From contig NZ_CP017415.1 in the NCBI RefSeq assembly GCF_001753245.1, positions 124,001 through 188,000 of the forward strand: a DNA stretch of 64,000 nt, in the 5' to 3' direction. Below, one piece after another: positions 22,279-32,006 of this stretch (positions within the stretch are counted from its first letter, which is position 1; the number at the start of each line of letters is the position of its first letter). The position numbers and the translations under genes were made by a program. Source of the DNA: Acidihalobacter yilgarnensis. GTDB taxonomy: Bacteria; Pseudomonadota; Gammaproteobacteria; DSM-5130; Acidihalobacteraceae. The notes under the pieces are model-generated. The model saw only the letters and a list, made by a program, of their open reading frames with translations, was not told the DNA's origin and searched no databases.

Positions 22279-23723
22279 ATGCAAATCGCTGCCGTACAAA
22301 GGGTGCTCGGCGCCCTGATCGCCGCCTATAGCGTGACCATGCTGGTGCCGGCAGTGGTCTCCTTGATCTACGAGGACGGGCAGGCCGGCTACTTCCTGGA
22401 CTCTTTTTTGGTGACCTTCGCGTTGGGGTTTCTCGCTTGGTTGCCGGTGCGCAACTCCAGGCAGGAGCTGCGGCGGCGCGAGGGGTTTCTCATCGTAGCG
22501 TTGTACTGGGTGATTTTGTCCGCGGTCAGCACGCTACCGTTTCATTTTAGTCCGCATTTGGATTTTACCGACGCCTTTTTTGAATCTGTTTCGGGTTTCA
22601 CCACAACGGGCGCGACGGTCATCGTGGGACTCGATCACCTACCAAAATCCATTCTCTACTACCGTGCCCAGCTCAACTGGCTGGGTGGTATGGGCATCAT
22701 CGTGCTCGCGATCGCGGTACTGCCCATGCTGCGTGTCGGTGGCATGCAGCTGTTTCGTGCCGAAACGCCGGGGCCGATGAAGGACGAAAAACTGACCCCG
22801 CGTCTGGAGCATACCGCGCGTGCGCTGTGGGGTATTTACGTGGGCTTGACCGTGGCCTGCATCATCGCCTACTGGGTGGCGGGCATGAGCTTTTTCGATG
22901 CGCTGTGCCAGGGCTTCGCAACCATCGCCACTGGCGGATTCTCCACGCATGATGCCAGCTTCGCGTATTGGAATAGTCCCTGGATCGATGGTGTGGCCGA
23001 TGTCTTCATGTTCCTCTCGGGGATGAATTTCGCGGTGCATTATCTGGCGCTCATGCGCGGTTCGGCCCGTCCTTATGCCGTAGACCCCGAGGTCAAGGCC
23101 TACATGGGCTTTGTGGCCATGAGCATACTCGTCGTGACATTGACGCTGTGGTACACGCAGACCTATCCCACGCTCATGACCGATTTGCGCTATGGCGCCT
23201 TCCAGGTATTGACCGTGCTTACGTGCTGCGGCTTCACCAGCGCGCCCTTCAATCACTGGCCGCTCTACTTGCCAGTATTGCTGATGCTGATTCCCATCGT
23301 CGGCGGCTGTGCCGGCTCGACGGCAGGCGGTATGAAGGTGGTGCGCGTCCTGTTGGTCGTCAAGCAGAGCTTCCGCGAGTTGCATCGACTCAACCACCCG
23401 CGTGCCGTAATCCCAGTCAAACTCGGGAAGACAGTGCTCCCGAGCGTGTGATCAGTGCCATCTGGAGCTTTCTCGCCGCCTACGTACTGGTTTATCTCGT
23501 GTTGATGCTGGCGCTGATGGGGGCGGGATTGGACTGGGTGACTGCGTTCTCGGCAGTCTCCGCCTGCATCAACAACATGGGGCCTGGGCTGGGTTCTGTA
23601 TTTGCTAACTTCGCGAATATCAGCGAGCCGGCCAAATGGATCTGCTCATTGGCGATGCTGATCGGCCGCCTTGAGGTCTTTACCCTCTTGGTGCTGCTGA
23701 CACCGATGTATTGGCGGCATTGA
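22279..23723 (+). CDS. trkH: Trk potassium transporter TrkH (second, tandem copy; one-base frameshift as given)
   Basis: A paralogue of the preceding gene, sharing long stretches such as LPKSILYYRAQLNWLGGMG. Its frame ends early at 23451, but the shifted frame continues without loss: PERVISAIWSFLAAY to CINNMGPGLG and the family end TPMYWRH at 23723. One missing base, in GGG (23425-23427) or CCC (23439-23441), explains this and gives 481 residues, nearly the same as copy one. The second and third filter sites differ from copy one (TIATGGFST, LTCCGFTSA), so ion selectivity or regulation may differ. Confidence 0.88.
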
Positions 23724-23724
23724 G

Positions 23725-24297
23725 GTGTCCGCCGAACCTGACTGGGAGGCACGCTATACTGGACGCGATCCGCGTGAGGCGGTCGCGTCCCAAGTGTTGC
23801 GCGACCATATGCATCTGTTGCCGAAGCGGGGCTGCGCGCTGGACCTGGCCTGTGGCCTGGGCGCGAATGCATTATTGTTGGCACGGAACGGGCTTGAAAC
23901 CGTGGCTTGGGACCGCGCGTCGACGCCCATCGCGGCGCTGAGGCGGGTGGCGATCGCCGAGGGTCTGCGGCTAGTGGCCGAGGTACGCGATGTGGTTGCG
24001 CAGCCGCCGATACCGGCGGGTTTCGACGTCATCGTGGTCAGCCGATTTCTGGACCGTGGGCTCGCGCCGGCATTGATCGTGGCTCTACGTCCTGGCGGTT
24101 TGTTGTTCTACCAGACCTTCGGCCCGGCGCTGGTCGACCCCACGCGTGGCCCGCGCCACCGCGACTTCCGGCTCGCAGAGGGAGAACTGCTACGTCTATT
24201 TGCATCCTTGCGGTTGCGGGTTTATCGCGAGGAGGGTGGGGCCGGAGACACCCGTGACGGTCTGCGCGACGAGGTCTACGGCATTTTCCAACGGTAG
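23725..24297 (+). CDS. Class I SAM-dependent methyltransferase
   Basis: 190 residues with a clear motif I (LDLACGLGANALLLA), an acidic motif II region (TVAWDRAS), and FDVIVVSRFLDRGL and LRPGGLLFYQTFG as later motifs. The overall pattern resembles TehB/UbiE-like small-molecule methyltransferases, but the substrate cannot be told. The start is a GTG two bases after the second trkH stop, so it is probably cotranscribed with the potassium transport genes. Confidence 0.8.
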   Translation: MSAEPDWEARYTGRDPREAVASQVLRDHMHLLPKRGCALDLACGLGANALLLARNGLETVAWDRASTPIAALRRVAIAEGLRLVAEVRDVVAQPPIPAGFDVIVVSRFLDRGLAPALIVALRPGGLLFYQTFGPALVDPTRGPRHRDFRLAEGELLRLFASLRLRVYREEGGAGDTRDGLRDEVYGIFQR

Positions 24298-24345
24298 AGG
24301 GCGACACTACTTGTCCGTGAGTACGCGAGGGGATAGTGTTGGGGC

Positions 24346-24684
24346 ATGGACATGATTGAACGCTTTGAGGCGATGCTCGCTGCGGGGCAGGATAATGCGC
24401 TGCTGCGCTTTACGTTGGGTGGCGCTTATCTCAAGGCTGGTCGCTCGTCCGAAGCGGTGACGCATTTGCGCGCGGCGGTAACGCAGGATGCGCAGTACTC
24501 GGCAGCCTGGAAGTTCCTTGGGCGCGCGCTGGCGGATTGCGGCGAGACGATAGCGGCGGCCGCCGCCTTCGATCATGGCATTGAGGTGGCCGAGGCGCGC
24601 GGCGATAAGCAGGCTGCGAAGGAAATGATGGTGTTCAAGCGGCGCTTGACGCGTACCGGTGCGGGTGGGAATACGAAGGTCTGA
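24346..24684 (+). CDS. Small TPR-repeat protein
   Basis: 112 residues forming about two and a half tetratricopeptide repeats (LLRFTLGGAYLKAGRSSEAV, then AAWKFLGRALADCGETIAAA), with no signal peptide or catalytic domain. It probably acts as a cytoplasmic scaffold. It lies 48 bases after the methyltransferase gene and ends the plus-strand run. Confidence 0.75.
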   Translation: MDMIERFEAMLAAGQDNALLRFTLGGAYLKAGRSSEAVTHLRAAVTQDAQYSAAWKFLGRALADCGETIAAAAAFDHGIEVAEARGDKQAAKEMMVFKRRLTRTGAGGNTKV

Positions 24685-24689
24685 GGCTT

Positions 24690-24722
24690 CACCGGCGAGG
24701 TGCGTGCCGCACGTCGCCGGTG
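24690..24722. terminator. Hairpin between convergent TPR gene and solute-binding protein gene
   Basis: CACCGGCGA at 24690-24698 pairs with TCGCCGGTG at 24714-24722, with an inner GTGCG/CGCAC pair (24700-24704 and 24708-24712). It lies between two convergent stops and is suited to bidirectional termination, although no clear T tract is seen. Confidence 0.6.
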
Positions 24723-24732
24723 CGCCAGGTGC

Positions 24733-25707
24733 TTAAAGCGCCTTGAGTTCAAGCTCTTTGGGCGTGGCACGAATGAACCCATGCTTCTCGTAGATCGCTT
24801 GCGCTGCATCGGTGCTCAGATATTCCAGGAAGCGCTTGGCATTCGCTGGATTGCGGCCGGTAGTCAGGTCGCCGATGGCATAAGCGACTTTGTCGGCCAT
24901 GTTGTCCTTGGGTGGCAGGGCTACGCCCTCGACCGGTCGGCCTTCGGACTGCGCGTAGACGACTTCGGTGGCCCAGACGATACCGGCGTCTGCCTTGCCG
25001 TGTTCGATACGGTAGGGCGTCTCGCGATGATGACGTGCGGTGAACCAGGTTTTTTTGGGCACTGCCCAGCAGTGCTTGCAGCTGAAATCGGCGGTGAGCT
25101 TCTGGTACAGACCGTTCTGTTTGAGCATGGGCATGACGTAGAACTTGGCGATGCCCTCGGTGATCGGGTTGGGCAGCGAGAGCACGACGTCGTCGCGCGC
25201 GAGATCCTCCACGCCCTTGATGTGCTTGGGGTTGCCCTTGGCGACCATGATTTCCAGCTTGTTGTGGGTGTAGATCATGTATTCCTTCATCAGCCCCCTG
25301 CTGGCCAGCGTGCGCAGGTGGTTGAGATTGACGCTGGCGTAAAGATCAGGATTCTTGGCAGTCTTCTGCTTGTTGATGCGGCCTTGTCGCAGGATCTGGC
25401 TCTTGAGGATCTGGCCGGGTGGTATGGTTTCGACGTAGACCGATTTGATGTCGGGATTGCGTTTCTGGAAGTCCTTGATCAAATCGTCCATCACCATGAA
25501 CTGGTTGCCGGCCAAGTACATGACGAGGCTGGCCTTGTAGGAATCGCCAATACGCCCGTAGACAACCTTGTCGCCGCCTTCGAAGGTACGGTAGTCGTGG
25601 TGAAGCCCGGCGGCGTCTTTCTTGGCGGGCTTGGCGTCGGTGTTAGCCGCCAGTGCTACCGCTGGCAGTAGGGCGATGGCGGAAAGAAACAGCATGTTGC
25701 GCAGCAT
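24733..25707 (-). CDS. Periplasmic solute-binding protein (ModA/SBP_bac_11-like), orphan
   Basis: 324 residues with a signal peptide cleaved near AVALA-AN. The body looks like a type 2 periplasmic binding protein: MVMDDLIKDFQKRNPDI, NLNHLRTLASRG, ADAGIVWATEVVY and AKRFLEYLSTDAAQAIYEKHG are typical of molybdate/iron-type binding proteins. An uncommon CKHCW segment (two Cys and a His) lies mid-protein and could bind metal or form a disulfide. No permease or ATPase gene is adjacent, so the ligand and transport role are unknown. The start at 25707 has a strong GAAGGGGG ribosome site. Confidence 0.72.
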   Translation of the reverse strand: MLRNMLFLSAIALLPAVALAANTDAKPAKKDAAGLHHDYRTFEGGDKVVYGRIGDSYKASLVMYLAGNQFMVMDDLIKDFQKRNPDIKSVYVETIPPGQILKSQILRQGRINKQKTAKNPDLYASVNLNHLRTLASRGLMKEYMIYTHNKLEIMVAKGNPKHIKGVEDLARDDVVLSLPNPITEGIAKFYVMPMLKQNGLYQKLTADFSCKHCWAVPKKTWFTARHHRETPYRIEHGKADAGIVWATEVVYAQSEGRPVEGVALPPKDNMADKVAYAIGDLTTGRNPANAKRFLEYLSTDAAQAIYEKHGFIRATPKELELKAL

Positions 25708-25822
25708 GTAAACCCCCTTCTTGTCGTGTTGTTTTAATGCCGGAGTGATCGACCGGACAGAGAGAGTGTAGACAACGGGGGCGAGTGCGGCGCCGGGGTG
25801 GTTGCGAGTGTTGTCCTAGAGT

Positions 25823-26710
25823 TTAGGCTTGCGTTGTGGTGTCTGGCGGTGGCTGGCGAGCGAAGCGGCGATAGCTCCACAGGTACTGTGTCGGGCAGCG
25901 GCGGATCAGCAATTCTACGCAGCGATTGAGTTCGCTGGCGGCGGTTAACGGGTCGTTGTCATAAATCGTCTGCGAGGCCGCGACGCAGTGCACGCGAAAA
26001 CCGGCTCCTCTGGGCAGGCGTTCGCAGAAGGCCAGGATGACAGGAGCACGTGTGCGCCTGGCCAGTTGGGTCAGTAGGCGCATGGTGTAGGCGGGTTGTC
26101 CGAAAAACGGCGCGAAGACACCACCGCTGCCTTTGGGCGTTTGGTCTGGCAGCATGCCGACCACTTCGCCGACATCGAGCGCTTGTCGCAGCGCGCGCAA
26201 ACCCGTCGGCGTGGTCGGTACGAGACGGGAGCCTGTACGGCTGCGCGAGGCACGGATGAATCCGTCGAGGGCCTTGATCCGCGGTGGCCGATACAGCGCG
26301 GTGGTGGGGCGCAGCGTGGCCAGACACAGCCCGGCGAATTCCCAACTGCCCAGATGTGGTGTCGCGATAATGGCCTCGCCATGGGAGCCGGCAGCCTCTA
26401 GCAACGCGGCCTGTTCGCCGGGTATCAGCAACGTGCGCAGGGTTTCGGCGCTTTGTCGCCAAAGCCAGGGTGCCTCGGTGAGCGAGCGGGTCGTTTCGAT
26501 CAGGCTGCGCCGCCCGATGCGGCGATGCCAAGCCGCATCCTGCTCCGGAAAGCAACGCGCGAGATTGTTCAGGGTGTTTCGGCGCAGCTTGGGGGAAACA
26601 AGCCAGCTGAGTGTCCCCAGCGCGCCGCCGAGCGCTTGGTTGACGCGCAGGGGCAGTCGGGCGAATACACCCAAGAGGAGGCGAATGAGGACAGTACGCA
26701 CGCGTCTCAA
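25823..26710 (-). CDS. Lysophospholipid/lipid A acyltransferase (LpxL/HtrB family)
   Basis: 295 residues with an N-terminal membrane-associated segment and the acyltransferase motif ATPHLGSWEFAG (catalytic H-x4-E). VVGMLPDQTP and GVFAPFFGQPAYTM follow the LpxL/LpxM pattern. Such enzymes add secondary acyl chains to lipid A at the inner membrane. Which chain is added cannot be determined. The start is a TTG that overlaps the ttcA stop (TTGA), so translation is coupled to ttcA; a GTG at 26701 is an alternative. Confidence 0.85.
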   Translation of the reverse strand: MRRVRTVLIRLLLGVFARLPLRVNQALGGALGTLSWLVSPKLRRNTLNNLARCFPEQDAAWHRRIGRRSLIETTRSLTEAPWLWRQSAETLRTLLIPGEQAALLEAAGSHGEAIIATPHLGSWEFAGLCLATLRPTTALYRPPRIKALDGFIRASRSRTGSRLVPTTPTGLRALRQALDVGEVVGMLPDQTPKGSGGVFAPFFGQPAYTMRLLTQLARRTRAPVILAFCERLPRGAGFRVHCVAASQTIYDNDPLTAASELNRCVELLIRRCPTQYLWSYRRFARQPPPDTTTQA

Positions 26711-27462
26711 GCGTCGTCTGGCAGCCCTGCGGACATCAATGGCCTCAGGGTAGAGAGTAGATTGCGGAACAGTCGCGGCTGTTCCGCCTCCTGTCGTGCC
26801 AGCAGTTGCTTCATGTGTTCGCGCTGGGTGGGCATGGCGAAGCAGGCTGGACAGTTTTCCGGAATCACGGGTAGCCGAGCAGTTTCTGCAAAGGCGCGAG
26901 TCTGGCGTTCGCGGGCATAGACCAGTGGGCGTATGACCCTCAGATCGCCGGCATCGATGCGGTAATGCGCTTTCATTGTGCGCAGCTGGCCGCCGTGAAA
27001 AGCGGACATCAGGAAGCTTTCGGCGAGATCGTCCAGGTGTTGGGCCAAGGCGATGACATTGTAGCCTTCGCGGCGTGCGGTGCTGTACATCACGCCGCGC
27101 TTCATGCGCGCGCAGAACGAGCAGAACGAGTCGTTGTCCATATGCGCGTCGGCCAGTTCGATGATGCGTTCACGCTCGTAGTGATAGGGCACGCCGAGTG
27201 CGGCGAGATACGGGATCATCGGACTTGGATCGAAATCCGGGGATTGCGGGTCTACGGTGATGGCGCCGAGCTCGAAGCGGATGGGCGCGCGCCGCCGGAA
27301 GTGCAGAAGCAGCATCAGCAGACTGAGCGAATCCTTGCCACCGGAGAGTCCTAGTAATATGCGATCTCCCTCGCGGATCATGCGGAAATCGGCGATGGCC
27401 CGGCCCGCCAGGCGGGCGAGCGTTTTCGGAGGGGGAGCCGGAATCGGTTGTTGTGTGTTCAT
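26707..27462 (-). CDS. ttcA: tRNA 2-thiocytidine(32) synthetase TtcA
   Basis: TtcA thiolates C32 in a subset of tRNAs using ATP and a [4Fe-4S] cluster. The 251-residue protein has the PP-loop LGLSGGKDSLSLL, the cluster cysteines CSFCARMKRG and the downstream PENCPACF cysteine, and the HLDDLAESFLM motif. The frame is open much further upstream, but the ATG at 27462 (MNTQQPIP) gives the normal length and a normal N-terminus. It is divergent from pip. Confidence 0.94.
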   Translation of the reverse strand: MNTQQPIPAPPPKTLARLAGRAIADFRMIREGDRILLGLSGGKDSLSLLMLLLHFRRRAPIRFELGAITVDPQSPDFDPSPMIPYLAALGVPYHYERERIIELADAHMDNDSFCSFCARMKRGVMYSTARREGYNVIALAQHLDDLAESFLMSAFHGGQLRTMKAHYRIDAGDLRVIRPLVYARERQTRAFAETARLPVIPENCPACFAMPTQREHMKQLLARQEAEQPRLFRNLLSTLRPLMSAGLPDDA

Positions 27463-27590
27463 GCGCGCAAGATAGGGAGGCTGACGCGTGAAGGCAAGCG
27501 CGGCAGATGCGAGGTATCCTGATGCCAGCCTGTACGTCCCTCGGCGTACACCTCCCGCGCCGTTGCCCGCGCGTTCTGGATGAGGACCCG

Positions 27591-28547
27591 ATGAATCGCC
27601 TACCCCTGTTTCCCAGTATTTTGCCCTACCGGACCCATGCCCTGGCGATGGATGAGCGGCATACCCTGTACGTCGAGGAGTGTGGGCGCCCGGACGGTTT
27701 GCCGGTGGTGTTTCTGCACGGAGGCCCTGGTTCCGGCTGCGAGCCCTGGCATCGACGTTTTTTCGATCCGGCGATCTATCGCATCGTGCTCTTCGATCAA
27801 CGTGGTAGCGGTCGTTCGACCCCGCATGCCGAATTGCGTGACAACACCACGATGCATTTGATTGAAGACATCGAGCGCATCCGCGAATATCTGGAGATCG
27901 ACCGTTGGGTGGTGTTCGGCGGGTCCTGGGGCGCGACGCTGGGACTGGCATATGCCGAGGCGCATCCCTCGCGCGTGCGAGGTGCAATTCTGCGAGGTAT
28001 CTTTCTGTGTCGGCAAGAAGATATCGATTGGTTCTATCAGTTCGGGGCCGGGCGTCTTTTTCCAGATTACTGGGAGGACTTCCTTGCGCCGATCCCGCCT
28101 GCGGAGCGCGGCAATATGGTCGCCGCGTACCAGCGACGTCTCGTAGGTGATGATGAGGTGGCGCGGATGGCCGCGGCGCGTGCCTGGTCAGTCTGGGAGG
28201 GGCGTACGGCGACCTTGTATCAGAGCCCTGCGGTGGAGGAGCACTTTTCCGATCCCTACGTCGCGCTCGCACTCGCGCGGATCGAGAATCACTATTTCGT
28301 GCATCACGGTTTTCTGGATTCTGGGCAGCTGCTGAAAGAGGCGGATCGTCTGGCCGACATCCCGGGCGTGATCGTGCATGGTCGTTACGACGTGATCTGC
28401 CCACTGGACCAAGCTTGGGCGCTACAGCGTGCCTGGCCGGATGCGCGGCTTGAGGTCGTGCCCGATGCGGGCCATTCCGCGGCAGAGCCGGGGATCATCG
28501 ATGCACTGGTACGCGCAACGAACGCTTGGGGAGCCGAGTTGGCATGA
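27591..28547 (+). CDS. pip: Proline iminopeptidase
   Basis: A 318-residue alpha/beta hydrolase of peptidase family S33 that removes N-terminal proline from peptides. The oxyanion motif HGGPGSG, the nucleophile elbow [10 protein letters not shown], the acid in HGRYDVICP and the final histidine in PDAGHSA complete the triad. ATG at 27591 follows a GAGG site and begins MNRLPLFP as in the family. dtd follows with an ATGA overlap. Confidence 0.93.
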   Translation: MNRLPLFPSILPYRTHALAMDERHTLYVEECGRPDGLPVVFLHGGPGSGCEPWHRRFFDPAIYRIVLFDQRGSGRSTPHAELRDNTTMHLIEDIERIREYLEIDRWVVFGGSWGATLGLAYAEAHPSRVRGAILRGIFLCRQEDIDWFYQFGAGRLFPDYWEDFLAPIPPAERGNMVAAYQRRLVGDDEVARMAAARAWSVWEGRTATLYQSPAVEEHFSDPYVALALARIENHYFVHHGFLDSGQLLKEADRLADIPGVIVHGRYDVICPLDQAWALQRAWPDARLEVVPDAGHSAAEPGIIDALVRATNAWGAELA

Positions 28548-28993
28548 TCGGTCTGTTGCAGCGCGTCAGCCAGGCCAGCGTGCGTGTCGATGGCGCGGTG
28601 ATCGGAGAAATCGGTTGGGGTTTGCTGGTGCTTGTGGGCGTCGAGCGCGGTGATGGGTTGCCGCAGGCGGATCGCCTGCTGGAGCGGCTACTCGGTTATC
28701 GCGTGTTCCCCGATGCCAGCGGCAGAATGAATCTGGGTCTCGGAGCGGTAGGCGGCGGATTGCTGTTGGTGCCGCAGTTTACCTTGGTGGCCGATACCGA
28801 TAAGGGGCTGCGCCCGAGTTTTGCGCCGGCCGCGGAGCCTGTGTTGGCGCGCACGTGTTTCGATTACCTGCTGGCTTGCGCGCAGGACAGCCATGCGGTT
28901 GTGGCGTCCGGCCGCTTCGGTGCGGAGATGTCGGTGGCCCTGGTGAATGAAGGGCCAGTGACTTTTCGAGTTCGAGTGGCGCCTGGGGGGTGA
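28544..28993 (+). CDS. dtd: D-aminoacyl-tRNA deacylase
   Basis: Dtd (149 residues) hydrolyses D-amino acids from tRNA as a quality-control step. It starts [17 protein letters not shown] and has PQFTLVADT (family SQFTL site, with Pro for Ser at the first position) and the cross-dimer motif NEGPVTF. The start overlaps the pip stop. The Pro in place of Ser is a mild departure worth noting but is outside the invariant catalytic core. Confidence 0.95.
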   Translation: MIGLLQRVSQASVRVDGAVIGEIGWGLLVLVGVERGDGLPQADRLLERLLGYRVFPDASGRMNLGLGAVGGGLLLVPQFTLVADTDKGLRPSFAPAAEPVLARTCFDYLLACAQDSHAVVASGRFGAEMSVALVNEGPVTFRVRVAPGG

Positions 28994-29013
28994 AGTGAGA
29001 AGTCCGGTGGTTT

Positions 29014-29775
29014 CTAACCGTGGCGCGGCTCGCCAGCGGAAGCGGTCGCACTGAGGTTGCACAGCCCGCTCATGCGGCTGCGATCGACGAGGGTGATGGC
29101 CTTGCGGTCTACTTCGATGAGGCCTTCCTGCTGGAAGCGGGTGAACAGACGGCTGACGGTTTCCACCGCCAGGCCCAGATAGTTTCCGATGTCGCTGCGC
29201 GACATGCTCAGATTGAAGGCCTGGCCGGAATAACCGCGCAGTTCGAAACGTGAAGCCAGGTTGAGCAGGAAGCTGGCGAGCCGTTCCTCGGCGCTGCGGT
29301 TGGCGAGCAGGCGCATGAACTGCTCGTCGGAATTGAGTTCGCGGCTCATGATGCGCAGCAATTGTCGTTGCAGGCCGTCGACTTCATGGGCGAGGGTGTG
29401 CAGGCGGTCGAACGGTAGTTCGCAGATGCTGGTGGTTTCCATGGCGACCGAGGATTCGGGGTGGATGCCGCTGCCGATGGCATCGAGCCCGAGGATTTCG
29501 CCGGGGAGGTGGAAGGCGTTGATCTGCTCCTCGCCACTGTTCGTGGTGGCGTAGCTCTTGATCGAGCCGGAGCGCACGGCATACAGCGCCTGGAATCGAT
29601 CACCCTGGCGGAACAGGCTCGCACCGCGCTGCAGGGGTTTGCGGCGGTTGACGATCTGGTCGAGACGCTCGATGTCGCCGCGGGAAAGGCCGAGCGGCAG
29701 ACATAAATCCTGTAGCTGGCATTCGTTGCAGGCGCGGGACAGATTGTGGATGTTGATGTAAGTCGACGTGTCCAC
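29014..29775 (-). CDS. fnr: Fnr-type oxygen-sensing transcriptional regulator
   Basis: Crp/Fnr family, 253 residues from a GTG at 29775 preceded by GGGGGGA; an upstream ATG at 29862 would add 29 atypical residues. The N-terminal cysteines C16-x2-C19-x5-C25 (CNECQLQDLC) and Cys118 (SICELPF) match the four [4Fe-4S] ligands of E. coli Fnr. The cyclic-nucleotide fold and the helix-turn-helix with MSRSDIGNYLGLAVETVSRL follow; the recognition helix E-x2-S-R is the Fnr type, predicting TTGAT-N4-ATCAA sites. It likely switches anaerobic respiration genes, possibly including the formate dehydrogenase cluster in this window. Confidence 0.92.
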   Translation of the reverse strand: MDTSTYINIHNLSRACNECQLQDLCLPLGLSRGDIERLDQIVNRRKPLQRGASLFRQGDRFQALYAVRSGSIKSYATTNSGEEQINAFHLPGEILGLDAIGSGIHPESSVAMETTSICELPFDRLHTLAHEVDGLQRQLLRIMSRELNSDEQFMRLLANRSAEERLASFLLNLASRFELRGYSGQAFNLSMSRSDIGNYLGLAVETVSRLFTRFQQEGLIEVDRKAITLVDRSRMSGLCNLSATASAGEPRHG

Positions 29776-29928
29776 GCGGTGCGTCCCCCCAAGGATTGCG
29801 AATGCGCGACCTAGCTTAACAAAAAATGGCGGGGCCGCGTATGGGCGTCCCGTTGCGGGCAATCAGTTCTGCTTTGGATGCGATATGGTATGCTTTCAAC
29901 CCCGATTTATCGCCTTGCCGGCACGATC

Positions 29929-30522
29929 ATGGAACGACGCATAGCAGAGGTTCAGCGCGAGACCCTGGAGACCAGGATCAGCGTCCGCATCGACCTGGAC
30001 GGTTCGGGTGAAACCCGTCTGGAAACAGGGGTGCCCTTCTTCGATCACATGCTTGACCAGGTTGGCCGACATGGTCTGATCGATCTCGACGTACATGCGC
30101 AGGGCGACCTCAATATCGATGCACATCATACGATCGAGGATGTCGGCATTACGCTGGGACAGGCCTTTGCACGCGCGCTCGGCGACAAGCGCGGTATCCG
30201 CCGCTACGGACATGCCTATGTTCCCCTGGACGAAGCGCTATCCCGAGTCGTCGTCGACTGTTCAGGCAGACCGGGCCTGACTCATGAGGTCGATTATCGC
30301 CGGGCCGCCATCGGTGACTTCGATGTGGATTTGATCCACGAATTTCTTCAAGGTTTCGTCAACCATGCGGCGATCACGCTGCAGGTCGACAACCTGCGCG
30401 GTCGCAACGCGCACCACATCGCCGAGACCGTGTTCAAGGCCCTTGGACGAGCCTTGCGCATGGCCGTGGAGCCCGATCCCCGCGCCGCCGGCACACTGCC
30501 TTCGACCAAGGGCGCGCTCTAA
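29929..30522 (+). CDS. hisB: Imidazoleglycerol-phosphate dehydratase
   Basis: Monofunctional HisB of 197 residues, carrying out the sixth histidine step. Metal-binding histidines are seen in [32 protein letters not shown] and [16 protein letters not shown]. The ATG at 29929 ([12 protein letters not shown]) is preferred to upstream starts because it matches the family N-terminus. It opens the cluster hisBHAF-hisIE-tatABC and is divergent from fnr. Confidence 0.96.
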   Translation: MERRIAEVQRETLETRISVRIDLDGSGETRLETGVPFFDHMLDQVGRHGLIDLDVHAQGDLNIDAHHTIEDVGITLGQAFARALGDKRGIRRYGHAYVPLDEALSRVVVDCSGRPGLTHEVDYRRAAIGDFDVDLIHEFLQGFVNHAAITLQVDNLRGRNAHHIAETVFKALGRALRMAVEPDPRAAGTLPSTKGAL

Positions 30523-30556
30523 CCCTCATACGCACTCAAGACTGGTCCTCACAGCT

Positions 30557-31210
30557 ATGGCCGTCCTGGCAATTATCGATTACGGCATGGGCAACCTGCG
30601 CTCGGTTTCCAATGCATTACTGCGCGTGGCGCCGGCAGGAGACCGCGTGGTTCTCACGTCGTCACCGGAGGTTGTCCGCGCCGCCGATCGGGTGGTCTTC
30701 CCCGGCCAAGGCGCGGCGCGCGATTGCATGCGTGAAATCGTGGGACATGGCTTGGTGGACGCGGTGCTCGATGCGGCTGCAAGTCGGCCGTTTCTGGGCA
30801 TTTGCATGGGTATGCAGGTACTGCTCGCACACAGCGAGGAAAACGGAGGAATCGACTGCCTCGGGGTCTATCCCGGTACGGTGCGTTACTTCGGACGCTC
30901 GCCGCGCGATCCGCTGAGCGGCGAACGTTTGAAGGTTCCGCACATGGGCTGGAACCAACTGCAGCAATCCCGCCCGCATCCGTTGTGGTCCGGCATCCTG
31001 GATTTGTCGCGGTTTTACTTCGTACACAGCTATTACGTAGCCCCGGCAGAGACTGGGCTGGTGGCTGCTACGGCCAGCTATGGCGTGGACTTTTGTGCTG
31101 CGCTGGCACGCGACAATGTCTTCGCCATCCAGTGCCACCCGGAGAAAAGTGCGGAGGCGGGTCTGCAGTTGCTGCACAATTTTGCGCGCTGGAACGGCAA
31201 GCCCGCTTAA
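30557..31210 (+). CDS. hisH: Imidazole glycerol phosphate synthase, glutaminase subunit
   Basis: HisH (217 residues) releases ammonia from glutamine and feeds it to HisF. The class I amidotransferase triad is complete: nucleophile in FLGICMGMQVLL, His and Glu in FAIQCHPEKSAEAG. Start MAVLAIIDYGMGNLRS is family-typical. It lies 34 bases after hisB. Confidence 0.96.
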   Translation: MAVLAIIDYGMGNLRSVSNALLRVAPAGDRVVLTSSPEVVRAADRVVFPGQGAARDCMREIVGHGLVDAVLDAAASRPFLGICMGMQVLLAHSEENGGIDCLGVYPGTVRYFGRSPRDPLSGERLKVPHMGWNQLQQSRPHPLWSGILDLSRFYFVHSYYVAPAETGLVAATASYGVDFCAALARDNVFAIQCHPEKSAEAGLQLLHNFARWNGKPA

Positions 31211-31258
31211 GCGGGCACCGGGCCGATATATTGCAATGACAATGGGAGGTACGGGTTC

Positions 31259-32002
31259 ATGTTGTTGATACCGGCGATCGATCTCAAGGACGGCCAGTGC
31301 GTGCGTCTGCGACAGGGCCGCATGGACGATGCCACGGTTTTTTCCGAGGATCCACTGGCGGTTGCCGAGCGTTGGGTGGCCGCGGGCGCCCGACGCCTGC
31401 ATCTGGTCGATCTGGATGGAGCCTTTGCCGGTAGTCGGCGCAACGCCGCCATCGTTGAGCAGATCGCCCGGGCCTATCCAGACATCCCGGTACAGGTCGG
31501 CGGTGGCGTGCGCGATGCGGACACGGTCCAGGCTTATCTGGACGCAGGTGTGGCCTACGTCATCATCGGTACCAAAGCGGTGAGCGCACCCCACTTCGTC
31601 AACGATCTGTGTCTGGAATTCCCGCAGCACATCATCGTCGGACTCGATGCCAAGGACGGTCGTGTGGCGGTGGATGGCTGGTCCAAACTCTCCAATCACG
31701 ACGTGCTCGATCTGGCCCAGCACTTCGAGCAGGATGGCGTGGCGGCCATTGTCTACACGGACATCAACCGTGACGGCATGCTCAGCGGCGTCAATGTCGA
31801 AGCGACTACCCGCCTGGCGCAGTCGGTGCATGTGCCGGTAATCGCCTCCGGTGGCGTCACCAACATGGCCGACATCGAGGCCCTGTGCGCGGTCGAGGAT
31901 GAAGGCGTCACAGGGGTGATTATCGGACGCGCCCTCTATGAGGGCACACTGGACTTTGCCGAGGCGCAGCGGCGTGCCGACACCCTCAACGGGGCGGGCT
32001 GA
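31259..32002 (+). CDS. hisA: ProFAR isomerase
   Basis: HisA (247 residues) is a TIM barrel that isomerises ProFAR to PRFAR. The N-terminal catalytic aspartate is in [11 protein letters not shown] and the second in [11 protein letters not shown]; phosphate-binding glycine loops are at VQVGGGVRD and IASGGVTN. hisF begins four bases after its stop. Confidence 0.97.
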   Translation: MLLIPAIDLKDGQCVRLRQGRMDDATVFSEDPLAVAERWVAAGARRLHLVDLDGAFAGSRRNAAIVEQIARAYPDIPVQVGGGVRDADTVQAYLDAGVAYVIIGTKAVSAPHFVNDLCLEFPQHIIVGLDAKDGRVAVDGWSKLSNHDVLDLAQHFEQDGVAAIVYTDINRDGMLSGVNVEATTRLAQSVHVPVIASGGVTNMADIEALCAVEDEGVTGVIIGRALYEGTLDFAEAQRRADTLNGAG

Positions 32003-32006
32003 CGCA

